Positions 1 to 7,163 of a stretch of 20,960 nucleotides of DNA are shown here, one piece after another; positions within the stretch are counted from its first letter, which is position 1, and each line of letters starts with the position of its first letter. The translations under genes and the position numbers were made by a program. Under the pieces are notes generated by a model. That model had not been told where the DNA came from and made no database searches. It was given only the letters and a program-made list of their open reading frames with translations. The stretch spans positions 1-20,960 of the forward strand of contig JAETOP010000098.1 of assembly GCA_021771675.1 (NCBI GenBank), given 5' to 3'. The stretch is from Oscillospiraceae bacterium (GTDB lineage: Bacteria; Bacillota_A; Clostridia; Oscillospirales; Oscillospiraceae).

Positions 1-36
1 AGAAGCCATTCCCTTCCACCACTCAACATTCTGCCC
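1..36. repeat. Partial, diverged copy of the palindromic element seen at 4218-4353
   Basis: The first 36 bases align without gaps to the right arm of the element at 4218-4353 (about 4304-4338), with 26 of 35 positions identical. Both contain the block TTCCACCA followed by a CAAC/TAAC step and end in CTGCC. Only one arm is in view; the rest would lie before base 1. The match is by eye and diverged, so the family assignment is moderate. Confidence 0.45.
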
Positions 37-86
37 AGAAAGCGTTACCGGGCGGGTTAGGGCAAAATCGATTACCGACCAACCTC

Positions 87-145
87 GTGCGAATTGGGGT
101 GAAGCGCCCTGCGCTTTAAATTACAATTTGCCGAGTTGCTCGCAC
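87..145. repeat. Nested inverted repeat downstream of recG
   Basis: GTGCGA (87-92) is mirrored by TCGCAC (140-145). Inside it, GCGAATTG (89-96) pairs with CAATTTGC (124-131) with one mismatch. At the centre AAGCGC (102-107) and GCGCTT (111-116) form a perfect 6-bp stem with a 3-base loop. No U-tract follows the central stem on either strand, so it does not look like an ordinary intrinsic terminator. With the repeat arm at 1-36 and a low-complexity CCTAATCCCTAAT-like run near 150-178, it fills the gene-free stretch before the recG stop. Confidence 0.5.
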
Positions 146-180
146 ATACAATCCCTCATTCCTAATCCCTAATTCTCAAC

Positions 181-2229
181 TCAGTTCATCGTGCCCTCTG
201 CCCGGGAGAACAGCTCTGCCACTCGGCTTCGCAGGGCGACGGCCTCAGGGGTATCCTGGCTGCCCTGGTTCTCAATCCACTGGGCGGAGGCCTGCTGGGC
301 CTGCTTCAGGATGTCCAGGTCAAAGCTCAAATCCGCCATGTGGAAGGCGGGAAGGCCGGACTGCCGGGAGCCGAAGAAATCTCCCGGGCCCCGGAGCTTC
401 AAATCTTCCTCGGCGATTTTGAAACCGTCGGTGGTTTTGCACAGGGCCTTGAGCCGCTGGATGGTGTCTAAATTCCGATTGTGGGTGGTGAGGATGCAAT
501 AGCTCTTGGCCTTCCCTCGGCCCACCCGGCCCCGGAGCTGATGGAGCTGGCTCAGGCCAAACCGGTCTGCGTCCTCAATGACTATCAGCGTGGCATTGGG
601 CACGTCCACCCCCACCTCGATCACCGTGGTGGCCACCAGAACATCTGCCTCCCCCCGGGCGAAGGCGGCCATGGTTTCTTCCTTCTCTGCTCCCTTCATC
701 TGGCCATGGAGCAAAACAATCCGCAAATCGGGGAAAACGGTCTGCTGTAAGGTATCCGCCCAGACCGTGGCGGATTTGATGTCCAGGCCGTCGTTCTCCT
801 CCACTGCCGGACAGACCACAAAGCACTGGTGCCCCGCTTCCACCTGCTTACGGATGAAGGCGTTGATCCGGGGGCGGTAGCTCTCCCCCACCAGGAAGGT
901 ATCCACCGCCTCCCGTCCCGGGGGCAGCTCGTCCAGAATGGATACGTCCAGATCCCCGTACATCAGCAGGGCCAGGGTTCGGGGAATGGGGGTGGCGGAC
1001 ATGACCAGAAGGTGAGGGTCGGCCCCCTTGGCGCTCAGGCGGCTGCGCTGCCCTACACCGAAGCGGTGCTGCTCGTCCGTAATGACCAAGCCAAGGTCAC
1101 GGAACACGGTGCTCTCGGAGATCAGGGCATGGGTGCCCACTGCGATCTGGATGCTGCCGTCCTCCAGCCCCTGGCGCACCTGCTTCTTTTCCTTCACGGC
1201 CATGGAGCCGGTGAGCAGAGCCACAGTGATGCCCATGGGGGCAAAAAGGGCGGAGAGGGAGGCGTAATGCTGTTCCGCCAAAATCTCCGTGGGGGCCATC
1301 AGGGCGCTCTGCCGCCCGTTGCAGGCGGCACAGTAGGCGGCCCCGGCGGCCACCATGGTCTTGCCGCTGCCCACGTCTCCCTGAACCAGCCGGTTCATGG
1401 GCACTCCCTTCCGGAAGTCTACCAGAATTTCCTGGATGGCACGCTGCTGGGCCCCGGTAAGGGTGAAGGGCAGCCGCTGATAGAAGCCGGACAGATCGGT
1501 GTTCTCATAGGCAGGGGTTCGCTTCTCCCGCCGGGCGGCCCGCATCAACGAGAGCCCGGCAGAGAAGACGAAGAACTCCTCGAAGATCATCCGCTTTCTC
1601 GCCTGCTGGGCCTGCTCCAGGTCGGCGGGCTCGTGGATGACGTGATAGGCCTCCTCCGCCCCCAGGATGCCGTAGGCCTGGCGCACCGCCTGGGGGAGAA
1701 TCTCCGCCGGAGGGTCGCACAAAGACAGGGCCTGCCGCACCGCCTTCAGCACGGCGGCATTGGTGAGCCCGGCGGTGAGGGGGTAGATGGGCATCACCCT
1801 TCTGGTGGTGACCGCCGGGGAATCCACCTCCTCAAAAACCGGATTGCTCATGCCGTAGCCGGTGAAATCCCCGGTCAGGCAGCCGTAGAAAATATATTCC
1901 TTCCCGTATTCCAGGTGCTCCACCGCAAATTTGGAATTGAAAAAAGTCAGGTTCAGCCGCCCGGAGTAGTCCGCCACCTGAACCTTGGTCAGATCCAGGC
2001 CCTTGCGGATGTGGCTGGTGCGGGGGGTATTCATCACCATAGCTCGGAAGCAGGCGGGCTTGTCCGCCTCCAGCTGGGCCAGAGGCAGAAGCTTTGTCCT
2101 GTCCTCATAGCCCCGGGGAAAATGGCAGATCAAATCCCCCAGGGTGAAAATATTTAAGGTTTCAAACTGCTTGGCCTTCGTGGGCCCAACGCCCCGAAGC
2201 AGGGTAACAGGATCGGACAGCTTGGCCAC
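181..2229 (-). CDS. recG: ATP-dependent DNA helicase RecG
   Basis: RecG is a superfamily 2 double-stranded DNA translocase that remodels stalled replication forks and Holliday junctions. The 682-residue product has the full family length and order. An N-terminal wedge/OB region comes first (about 1-240, with a helix-hairpin-helix-like LLRGVGPTKAK start). The helicase core follows, with Walker A GDVGSGKT at 284-291, DEQH at 385-388 and a later QLRGRVGR motif VI. The start is GTG, preceded by GAGGTGAT about 3-5 bases upstream; an in-frame stop lies just before it, so no longer start is possible. It lies 95 bases downstream of rpsT on the same strand, beyond a strong terminator, and no clear promoter of its own was seen. 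No damage is apparent. Confidence 0.97.
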   Translation of the reverse strand: MAKLSDPVTLLRGVGPTKAKQFETLNIFTLGDLICHFPRGYEDRTKLLPLAQLEADKPACFRAMVMNTPRTSHIRKGLDLTKVQVADYSGRLNLTFFNSKFAVEHLEYGKEYIFYGCLTGDFTGYGMSNPVFEEVDSPAVTTRRVMPIYPLTAGLTNAAVLKAVRQALSLCDPPAEILPQAVRQAYGILGAEEAYHVIHEPADLEQAQQARKRMIFEEFFVFSAGLSLMRAARREKRTPAYENTDLSGFYQRLPFTLTGAQQRAIQEILVDFRKGVPMNRLVQGDVGSGKTMVAAGAAYCAACNGRQSALMAPTEILAEQHYASLSALFAPMGITVALLTGSMAVKEKKQVRQGLEDGSIQIAVGTHALISESTVFRDLGLVITDEQHRFGVGQRSRLSAKGADPHLLVMSATPIPRTLALLMYGDLDVSILDELPPGREAVDTFLVGESYRPRINAFIRKQVEAGHQCFVVCPAVEENDGLDIKSATVWADTLQQTVFPDLRIVLLHGQMKGAEKEETMAAFARGEADVLVATTVIEVGVDVPNATLIVIEDADRFGLSQLHQLRGRVGRGKAKSYCILTTHNRNLDTIQRLKALCKTTDGFKIAEEDLKLRGPGDFFGSRQSGLPAFHMADLSFDLDILKQAQQASAQWIENQGSQDTPEAVALRSRVAELFSRAEGTMN

Positions 2230-2274
2230 ATCATCACCTCAAAACTTCAATCCTTCAAGCCGGTTCCAGAAATG

Positions 2275-2307
2275 AAAAAACTCCCTCCAAGCCACGCTCG
2301 GAAGGAG
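2275..2307 (-). terminator. Intrinsic terminator of rpsT
   Basis: Read on the minus strand, a 12-bp stem (CTCCTTCCGAGC with GCTTGGAGGGAG, two G-T pairs, no mismatches) closes a GTG loop. It is followed at once by TTTTTT (plus-strand A's at 2275-2280). It begins 17 bases after the rpsT stop and lies before recG, so it should separate most rpsT transcription from recG. Confidence 0.9.
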
Positions 2308-2324
2308 ATATTTTCAGAGAAAAA

Positions 2325-2588
2325 TCAGGCCAGCTTGTTCAGCTTCAGGGTCATGCTGCTCTTCTTCCGGGCAGCGTTGTTCTTGTGCAGGAGACCCTTG
2401 TTGACAGCCTGATCCACAGCCTTGACGGCGGCGGTGTAGGCGGCCTGGGCGACGGTCTTGTCACCGGCGACCAGAGCGGCGTCAAACTTCTTCAGGACGG
2501 TCTTCAGCGCAGACTTCTCGGCCTTGTTGTTCTCGTAAGCAATCTTGGAAGAAATGACATCCTTCTTAGAGGACTTGATATTGGGCAT
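2325..2588 (-). CDS. rpsT: 30S ribosomal protein S20
   Basis: S20 binds 16S rRNA early in small-subunit assembly. The 87-residue product is lysine- and alanine-rich with the normal family length. It begins MPNIKSSKKDV and ends with the family segment KGLLHKNNAARKKSSM followed by a short tail. ATG at 2588 is preceded by AGGAGGTGG (2595-2603) at good spacing. The gene is monocistronic in appearance, with its own promoter at 2630-2658 and a strong terminator at 2275-2307. S20 is autoregulated in some bacteria, but no operator was recognised here. Confidence 0.97.
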   Translation of the reverse strand: MPNIKSSKKDVISSKIAYENNKAEKSALKTVLKKFDAALVAGDKTVAQAAYTAAVKAVDQAVNKGLLHKNNAARKKSSMTLKLNKLA

Positions 2589-2629
2589 TGATTTCCACCT
2601 CCTGTCAATACAATTTCATACGCCCGCTT

Positions 2630-2658
2630 ATTATAACGGTTTCCAGGGACAAAATCAA
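2630..2658 (-). promoter_or_regulatory. Sigma-A-type promoter of rpsT
   Basis: On the minus strand TTGATT (-35, 2653-2658) and a perfect TATAAT (-10, 2630-2635) are separated by exactly 17 bases. The -10 lies about 42 bases before the rpsT start, leaving a short leader with a strong ribosome binding site. Confidence 0.85.
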
Positions 2659-2708
2659 CCCCTTTTTTCAAAAAAGTTCCTGAAGAGAAGAATATTTCTC
2701 CTCCGTCC

Positions 2709-3572
2709 TCATTTGGCAGACAAATTCTTCTCCTTTTCAAAGAAGGCCCTGTGGAGGATTTCAAATTCTTCCACTTCGCAAGCCGCCCGGCAGGCGGGCT
2801 CAAAGGAAGCCGTCACCCGAAAGCATTCCTCGATCCGCTCACAGGGGTAGCGCGGGCATTCTCCGCAGGTCTTGATTTGCTTTTCGCTGACACAGGCCGC
2901 TATATTGTAGCGGCACCAGTTTTCCCTCTTACAGCCGGTGCAGGCAATCTCCTCACCCGTCGCCACGTGATCCCGGTAGCCGATGCGGAACCAAAGCTCC
3001 GCCGTGCGGTGGAGCTGCTCCCGGGTCTTTTCAGGTCTGACAGATCGGGGGCAGACGGCGCAGTCATTGCCACAGGCAGCGATGATTTTTCCGGAAGGAT
3101 GCCAAACATCCATCTCCTCTTTCCCGGGCTCTTCAAAGAGGGCTTCCAGCTTCCGGAGCAGGCCCTCGTCCACAAAGAAGTCACAGCCGCCCTTTCCCCG
3201 CAAAACCCGTTCGTTCCGCTGCCGGATATTCCATTGCCACTGTTCCCTGGTGACATCCACATAGTGCCATTCATAGGGAACCTGATTGGATTTCAAAAAG
3301 GCGGAGATGTTGGCTCTGCTTTGCTTCGTCCAGAAGCCCCAGTCCAAAATCACATTGGCCCCGGCCCGGGCGATCTGCACCGCTTTCTTTCTCAGATAAT
3401 GGTTCACCTTTTCCAGGAAGGCGTCATAAAACGGCCCCTGCTCATTGCCAATCAAGTCAAAGGTTGCCTCATCCACCGACAAGATGACTCCACTTTGGGC
3501 TTCCTGCAGCGCCCGGGCATAGCAGGATTTCCCGCTGCAAATCTTTCCGCAGATCAGTATTACCTTTCCCAT
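2709..3572 (-). CDS. P-loop kinase (AAA_33/zeta-toxin-like) fused to a DUF3795-like cysteine-rich domain
   Basis: This is a 287-residue two-domain protein. Residues 1-155 resemble small P-loop kinases of the AAA_33/zeta-toxin/chloramphenicol-phosphotransferase type. Walker A is GKICSGKS (9-16), an acidic VDEATFD segment lies near 33-39, and the strand VILDWGF (74-80) ends in an acidic residue. Residues 160-250 are a DUF3795-like metal-binding domain with cysteines at 167, 171, 174, 211, 214, 220, 227, 236, 239 and 244, including the family-style C-x2-C-x4-C sequence CGECPRYPC. The start is ATG at 3572 rather than the upstream ATG at 3656, because GAGGAG sits 5 bases before it and the upstream gene stops at 3575. 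That couples its translation to the flavoprotein gene. The kinase substrate is unknown. I am confident of the fold of each half and unsure of the function. Confidence 0.85.
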   Translation of the reverse strand: MGKVILICGKICSGKSCYARALQEAQSGVILSVDEATFDLIGNEQGPFYDAFLEKVNHYLRKKAVQIARAGANVILDWGFWTKQSRANISAFLKSNQVPYEWHYVDVTREQWQWNIRQRNERVLRGKGGCDFFVDEGLLRKLEALFEEPGKEEMDVWHPSGKIIAACGNDCAVCPRSVRPEKTREQLHRTAELWFRIGYRDHVATGEEIACTGCKRENWCRYNIAACVSEKQIKTCGECPRYPCERIEECFRVTASFEPACRAACEVEEFEILHRAFFEKEKNLSAK

Positions 3573-3574
3573 AT

Positions 3575-4123
3575 TCAGCTCCTCAGAATCACACCGCAGA
3601 GATTCCGGATTTCTTCCGTCCTTGCCGCCACATCCTCTTTCTGCTCCACGGAGCACAGCCCCAGGTGGCCGGCGGCCTCAATTTCCAGATGGCCGTAAAA
3701 ATGCTCAATGCTACGGATGATTCTCTCGCATTCCGGCATACTGGGGCCGGTGCGAAGGGCGATGGTATAGCCCTTTTTGCCGCCGGAGAGCTTGGCGTGG
3801 GGCTCGTGGGTGTTGCACCAGGGAGTGCAGCGGTCGATAAAGGCCTTGAACTGCCCCGGAATATCCGCCCAATAGGACGGGGAGACGGCCAGGATCCGAT
3901 CCGCCCACTGAAATTCCTCCATCACCAGCTCCACATCATCGTGCTGGAAGCACCGGGCCGTCCTGTGGCAGCTCCGGCAGCCCCGGCAGAATTTGATCTC
4001 ATAGTCGTCAATGCAGATGCATTTCACCTGGTTGCCGCCGGTCAGAAACCCTGCGGCCAGGTTTACAATCTCCGCTGTGGCGCCGTTTCTCACCGGACTG
4101 CAATTGATAATCAGTATTTTCAT
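3575..4123 (-). CDS. Flavodoxin-fold NAD(P)H-dependent FMN reductase / iron-sulfur-flavoprotein-like
   Basis: This is a 182-residue flavodoxin-like reductase that probably binds FMN and moves electrons between a pyridine nucleotide or ferredoxin and an unknown acceptor in the cytoplasm. It opens with the family signature MKILIINCSPVRNGATAEIV (phosphate-binding loop at 8-16) and has the SPSYWADIPGQFKAFIDR segment (81-98). A compact cysteine cluster, C46-x2-C49-x2-C52-x5-C58, resembles the [4Fe-4S] site of iron-sulfur flavoproteins. The ATG at 4123 has GGAGGAG just upstream and a promoter at 4157-4184. Its stop codon lies 2 bases before the start of the kinase-DUF3795 gene, so the two are translationally coupled. 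Whether the cluster is really present cannot be told from sequence alone. Confidence 0.88.
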   Translation of the reverse strand: MKILIINCSPVRNGATAEIVNLAAGFLTGGNQVKCICIDDYEIKFCRGCRSCHRTARCFQHDDVELVMEEFQWADRILAVSPSYWADIPGQFKAFIDRCTPWCNTHEPHAKLSGGKKGYTIALRTGPSMPECERIIRSIEHFYGHLEIEAAGHLGLCSVEQKEDVAARTEEIRNLCGVILRS

Positions 4124-4156
4124 GGCTCCTCCAAATGAAATATATGCTACTCAGAA

Positions 4157-4184
4157 TTTATCATAATCCGGCAGGGCATGTCAA
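4157..4184 (-). promoter_or_regulatory. Probable promoter of the flavoprotein/kinase operon
   Basis: On the minus strand a perfect TTGACA (4179-4184) is followed after 16 bases by GATAAA (4157-4162), four of six matches to the -10 consensus. TAAATT with an 18-base spacer is an alternative. It lies about 35-60 bases before the flavoprotein ATG. The -35 is convincing and the -10 is moderate. Confidence 0.6.
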
Positions 4185-4217
4185 CAGGCAAACCATCTGG
4201 ATTTTGCATGAAAAATC

Positions 4218-4353
4218 GGTAAATTGGTATTTGGCAGTTCGTTGAGTGGTGGAGGGGAAAGGTTTCTGAGCAAAGGCCCCCCTTACACAGGGGAGCCTTT
4301 CTCAAAAGCCGTTACGTTCCACCATTTAACGAACTGCCAAACACCAATTTACC
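4218..4353. repeat. 136-bp palindromic (MITE-like) element
   Basis: Left arm 4218-4252 (starting GGTAAATTGGT) and right arm about 4316-4353 (ending ACCAATTTACC) are inverted copies with only a few mismatches over about 35 bases. Inside is a second hairpin, AAAGGCCCCCCT (4272-4283) against AGGGGAGCCTTT (4289-4300), with one mismatch and a 5-base loop. There is no gene inside and no obvious target-site duplication. It sits between the divergent flavoprotein and antiporter operons, clear of the mapped promoters. The termini and internal hairpin suit a non-autonomous mobile repeat; a related arm is at 1-36. Confidence 0.8.
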
Positions 4354-4558
4354 TCACAATTCCCCGGCGGCGTAGTATTCCACTCCCCTTTTCCAATACA
4401 CCACCGGTTGCTTTTTTGATCCTTTCCGTTTCGTTTTGACATTTTCAGCCCGGGGATTTTCCAATTTTTTGTTCATCATTCCTTCATTTTCTTAATGAAA
4501 TCTCCGCCAAATTATGGTATGATAGATAATTGTGAAAACGTGTGTAAGGAGGTATTTC
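4354..4558. other. Intergenic region upstream of the antiporter operon
   Basis: This AT-rich spacer carries the operon promoter (4495-4523) and Shine-Dalgarno AAGGAGG (4547-4553). No recognisable riboswitch or operator was seen. A TTGACA at 4436-4441 has no -10 partner at the right distance. Confidence 0.5.
4495..4523 (+). promoter_or_regulatory. Extended -10 promoter of the antiporter operon
   Basis: TATGAT (4518-4523) is preceded by TG at 4515-4516, giving an extended -10 (TGGTATGAT). A weak -35-like ATGAAA lies at 4495-4500 with a 17-base spacer. Transcription would start near 4530, about 30 bases before the mrpE start. The extended -10 may compensate for the poor -35. Confidence 0.65.
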
Positions 4559-5020
4559 ATGTATATAATCTTGTTTCTGTTTTGGCTGCTCTTAAACGGC
4601 AGGCTCACCTGGGAGATCGTCTTCCTGGGGCTCGCCATTGTGGCGTTGATGGCCGTGCTGGAGTGGAAGCTCTTCGGCTACACCCCGGCCCGGGAGCTCC
4701 GTCTTCTGCAAAAAGCGCCCATTCTGTGCGCCTATGTGCCGGTGCTGTTCTGGGAGATCATCAAGGCCGGACTGGTGGTGGCAAGGGACATTCTGTTCCG
4801 CCACTATGTGGTCACTCCCACCCTGGTGACCTTCCGCACGGATTTGAAAACCGACTATGGAAAATTCCTGCTGGCCAATTCCATCACCCTGACCCCCGGA
4901 ACCATTACTGTCCAGGTGGAGGGGGACAAGCTCACCGTCCACTGCCTGGATAAATCCATGCTGGACACCTCCCCCGACGGAACCTTCCAGCGCTGGATTC
5001 GCAGATTGGAGGCGGCATGA
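4559..5020 (+). CDS. mrpE: Mrp/Mnh antiporter subunit E
   Basis: MrpE is a small membrane subunit of multisubunit Na+(K+)/H+ antiporters and the equivalent of MbhA in archaeal membrane-bound hydrogenases. The 153-residue product has hydrophobic helices at about 1-33 and 53-77, then a cytoplasmic domain. Its family hallmark NSITLTPGT is at 107-115, followed by the VHCLDKS segment (127-133). The start is the ATG at 4559, because AAGGAGG lies 5 bases upstream; a start at 4532 would add a stretch ahead of that site. It is the first gene of a ten-gene operon and overlaps the next gene by 4 bases (ATGA). Confidence 0.93.
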   Translation: MYIILFLFWLLLNGRLTWEIVFLGLAIVALMAVLEWKLFGYTPARELRLLQKAPILCAYVPVLFWEIIKAGLVVARDILFRHYVVTPTLVTFRTDLKTDYGKFLLANSITLTPGTITVQVEGDKLTVHCLDKSMLDTSPDGTFQRWIRRLEAA

Positions 5021-5316
5021 TGGATCGCTGGTTTACTTATCTTCTGATCGGCGTACTGCTCGCCATCACCGCCGGGCTGTTTTTCTCCCTGCTCCGGGCC
5101 ATTCGGGGGCCCCGGATGGCCGACCGGATTCTGGGCATCAACATGACCGGCAGCCTGACCACCGCCGCCATCGGCGTGCTGGCGGTGCTACTGGAACAGA
5201 GCTGGCTGCTGGACGTGTGCCTGATCTACTGCATGATCAGCTTTCTGGCGGTGGTGGTGCTGGCAAAGATCAGCATTGCCTCCCATCAGGAACAGGAGGA
5301 ATTCGACGATGTTTGA
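5017..5316 (+). CDS. mrpF: Mrp/Mnh antiporter subunit F
   Basis: This 99-residue membrane protein has three predicted helices (about 6-27, 43-60 and 64-86). The MrpF/MbhB hallmark GPRMADRILGINMTG lies between helices one and two (about 31-45). MrpF is an essential small subunit of the Mrp complex. Two adjacent ATG codons (5017 and 5020) are possible; the first overlaps the mrpE stop and is taken here. The 3' end overlaps mrpG by 8 bases. Confidence 0.93.
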   Translation: MMDRWFTYLLIGVLLAITAGLFFSLLRAIRGPRMADRILGINMTGSLTTAAIGVLAVLLEQSWLLDVCLIYCMISFLAVVVLAKISIASHQEQEEFDDV

Positions 5317-5647
5317 AACCATTCGTTATATTGTTGCCGCCGTGCTGATGCTCTGCGGCGTTGTTTCCGCCGGAATCAGCATTCTGGGGGTGTTCCGCTT
5401 CCACTTTGTGATGAACCGGATGCACTGCGCCGCCATTTTGGATACGGTGTCCATGGCCTGTATTTTCGGCGGGCTGATGGTTGCCACCGGGAGCATGAGC
5501 TACATCCCCAAGCTTCTGGCCGCCCTGGTGGTGCTCTGGGTGGGAAGCCCCATCGCCAGTCATCTGGTTGGCAGGATGGAAATCGCCACCGACGAAACAG
5601 TGGCGGAGCATGTGAAAATGGAGGAGGATACCGATGGATGCGATTGA
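5309..5647 (+). CDS. mrpG: Mrp/Mnh antiporter subunit G
   Basis: This 112-residue membrane protein has three helices and the MrpG/MbhC signature: LGVFRFHFVMNRMHCAA (about 26-42) followed by a DTVS step. The start is the ATG at 5309, giving MFETIRY and overlapping the end of mrpF by 8 bases. An ATG at 5276 would lie inside mrpF and add a charged, non-family N-terminus. The tail (about 90-112) is acidic and the gene overlaps its successor by 14 bases. Confidence 0.92.
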   Translation: MFETIRYIVAAVLMLCGVVSAGISILGVFRFHFVMNRMHCAAILDTVSMACIFGGLMVATGSMSYIPKLLAALVVLWVGSPIASHLVGRMEIATDETVAEHVKMEEDTDGCD

Positions 5648-5894
5648 GCTGATGCTGCTGGGGCTGCTGCTGGTGTGCGGCATCGCCACCTGCCTGTCCC
5701 GGAATCTGCTGGTTTCCCTGGTGATCTTCATGGCCTACAGCGTGGTCATGTCCATCGTGTGGGTGCTGCTCCAGGCCCCGGATTTGGCCATCACCGAGGC
5801 CGCCGTGGGTGCAGGGGTGTCCAGCGTGCTGCTGTTTCTGACCCTGAAAAAGATTCGGGACATTCGGAAGAAGGTGCAAGATGAAAAAAAGTGA
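5634..5894 (+). CDS. MbhD-like subunit (equivalent to part of the MrpA C-terminus)
   Basis: This 86-residue protein has about three helices and the motif APDLAITEAAVGAGVSSVLL (46-65). The motif is characteristic of MbhD/DUF4040 proteins and of the segment of MrpA following its NuoL-like part. The acidic residues in it are thought to take part in ion transfer. Ribosome binding is by GGAGGAGG at 5620-5627, and the gene overlaps its neighbours by 14 bases on each side. Its presence as a separate gene, rather than fused inside MrpA, matches the Mbh-type arrangement. Confidence 0.9.
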   Translation: MDAIELMLLGLLLVCGIATCLSRNLLVSLVIFMAYSVVMSIVWVLLQAPDLAITEAAVGAGVSSVLLFLTLKKIRDIRKKVQDEKK

Positions 5895-6783
5895 GTTCCG
5901 CAAGTGGCTGAAATCCTGGGATGCCGGGGAATTTGACTTCACCAACGCTCTGTATTCCGGCTCTGCCCTCCCCCAAACCGGCGGCGGCACCAAAGACCAC
6001 CCCTGGAAGCTGGAACCTGTAGGCCGTCTGGAACAGGGAGAAATCAAGAGCTTCCGGAAAAGCTATCCCTTCTTCGCCGTGGTGCTCTGCTGCATCATGA
6101 TCGGCTTTCTGCTGCTGACGGTGGAGAGCCTGCCCACCTTCGGCGCCCCTGACGCCCCCGCTCACAACGAGGTGATGGAGCGGTATGTGGAAAAGGGCAT
6201 GGAGGAAACCGGCGCCGTCAACGTGGTGGCCGGGGTGATTCTGGACTACCGTGCCTTCGATACCCTGGGTGAATCCCACGTGCTCTACACCGCCGCCACC
6301 GCCGTATTCATTTTGCTGCTGAGCCTGAAGGGCGGCGGCGAGCCGGAGCGGGAGCGAAAAATCATGCAGTCTGATCCCCTGCTGAAAAGCACCGCCCGGA
6401 TCATCGTGCCTCTGGTCATCGTCTATGGCATCTATGTAATCTTTAACGGCCACCTTGGACCCGGCGGCGGCTTCTCCGGCGGAGCGGTGATCGGCGGCGG
6501 ACTGATTCTCTATGCCATTGCCTTTGGATTTGAGCCATTGGACAAGATTTTGAATCTGAAGGTCTACCGCATGATAGTGCTGTGCGCCCTGTGCTTCTAC
6601 AGCCTCGCCAAGTGCTACTCCTTCTTCTGCGGGGCCAACCACCTGGAAACCATCTTCTCCCCCGGAAAAGCCGGGATGATCTTCTCCGCCGGGCTGATCC
6701 TGCCGCTGAACATTGCAGTGGGCATCGTAGTGGCCTGCACCATGTATGGCTTCTACTCCATTTTCCAAAGGGGGCGTATCTGA
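5881..6783 (+). CDS. MbhE-MnhB fusion subunit of the antiporter
   Basis: This 300-residue membrane protein combines two units usually encoded separately in Mbh or split between MrpA and MrpB. A charged N-terminal tail (1-60) precedes one helix (about 64-81). An MbhE-type segment follows: VNVVAGVILDYRAFDTLGES (about 114-133) and a helix. The C-terminal half is a MnhB domain: VPLVIVYGIYVIFNGHLGPG and then GGFSGGAV (about 177-204), with further helices to the end. The hydrophilic extension of about 60 residues before the first helix is unusual; I do not recognise it. The stop shares one base with the next start (TGATG). Confidence 0.9.
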   Translation: MKKSEFRKWLKSWDAGEFDFTNALYSGSALPQTGGGTKDHPWKLEPVGRLEQGEIKSFRKSYPFFAVVLCCIMIGFLLLTVESLPTFGAPDAPAHNEVMERYVEKGMEETGAVNVVAGVILDYRAFDTLGESHVLYTAATAVFILLLSLKGGGEPERERKIMQSDPLLKSTARIIVPLVIVYGIYVIFNGHLGPGGGFSGGAVIGGGLILYAIAFGFEPLDKILNLKVYRMIVLCALCFYSLAKCYSFFCGANHLETIFSPGKAGMIFSAGLILPLNIAVGIVVACTMYGFYSIFQRGRI

Positions 6784-7163
6784 TGCTGCAAACGCTTTGG
6801 GACAGCCGGGTCAACTGCATTGCGGTGATTCTCTTCGCCGTGGGCTTCGCCACGCTGCTGCTCCACCGGAACCTGTTCAAAAAAATTCTCGGCCTGAACA
6901 TCATGGACACCGCCTCCTGTCTGCTACTGACCTCCCTGGGCTACATCGAGGGCCGCACCGCCCCCATCATCGTGGACGGTGTGACGGAAGTGGAGCGCTA
7001 CGGCAATCCCCTGCCCGCCGGGCTGGTGCTCACCGGCATTGTGGTGTCCGTCTCCGTCACCGCCGTGATGCTTGCCCTCACCGTCAGGCTGTATGAGCGG
7101 TATCACACCCTGGACCTGGACGAAATCTATATGCTTGCCCGGCAGGAGGAGGGAGAAAAATGA
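6783..7163 (+). CDS. mrpC: Mrp/Mnh antiporter subunit C (NuoK-like)
   Basis: MrpC/MbhG is the NuoK homologue of the antiporter module. The 126-residue product has three helices: about 14-28, a middle helix around 37-55 (GLNIMDTASCLLL), and 78-103 (GLVLTGIVVSVSVTAVML). The conserved GNPLPAGLVLTGIVVSVS block (72-89) resembles the family DPLPQALVLTAIVIG motif. The ATG at 6783 shares its first base with the upstream stop. A 4-base ATGA overlap joins it to the first of the four large subunits. Confidence 0.92.
   Translation: MLQTLWDSRVNCIAVILFAVGFATLLLHRNLFKKILGLNIMDTASCLLLTSLGYIEGRTAPIIVDGVTEVERYGNPLPAGLVLTGIVVSVSVTAVMLALTVRLYERYHTLDLDEIYMLARQEEGEK

Noticed and set aside
829..2157. Long open frame of 442 codons opposite recG
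   Set aside because: It is low-complexity, rich in Gly/His/Gln, lacks family motifs, and is the complement of a clear RecG gene in high-GC DNA.
2640..2708. Terminator after the kinase-DUF3795 gene
   Set aside because: The only pairing is an A/T run (CTTTTTT with AAAAAAG) and a weak GAGAA/TTCTC stem, not convincing as an intrinsic terminator.
2751..3698. 315-codon open frame opposite the kinase-DUF3795 gene
   Set aside because: No motifs or ribosome binding site; the minus frame has a Walker A motif and an ordered cysteine domain.
4224..4439. 71-codon open frame
   Set aside because: It lies mostly within the palindromic repeat and has no coding character.
4436..4464. TTGACA as promoter of the antiporter operon
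   Set aside because: No -10-like hexamer lies at 16-18 bases; the extended -10 at 4515-4523 is better.
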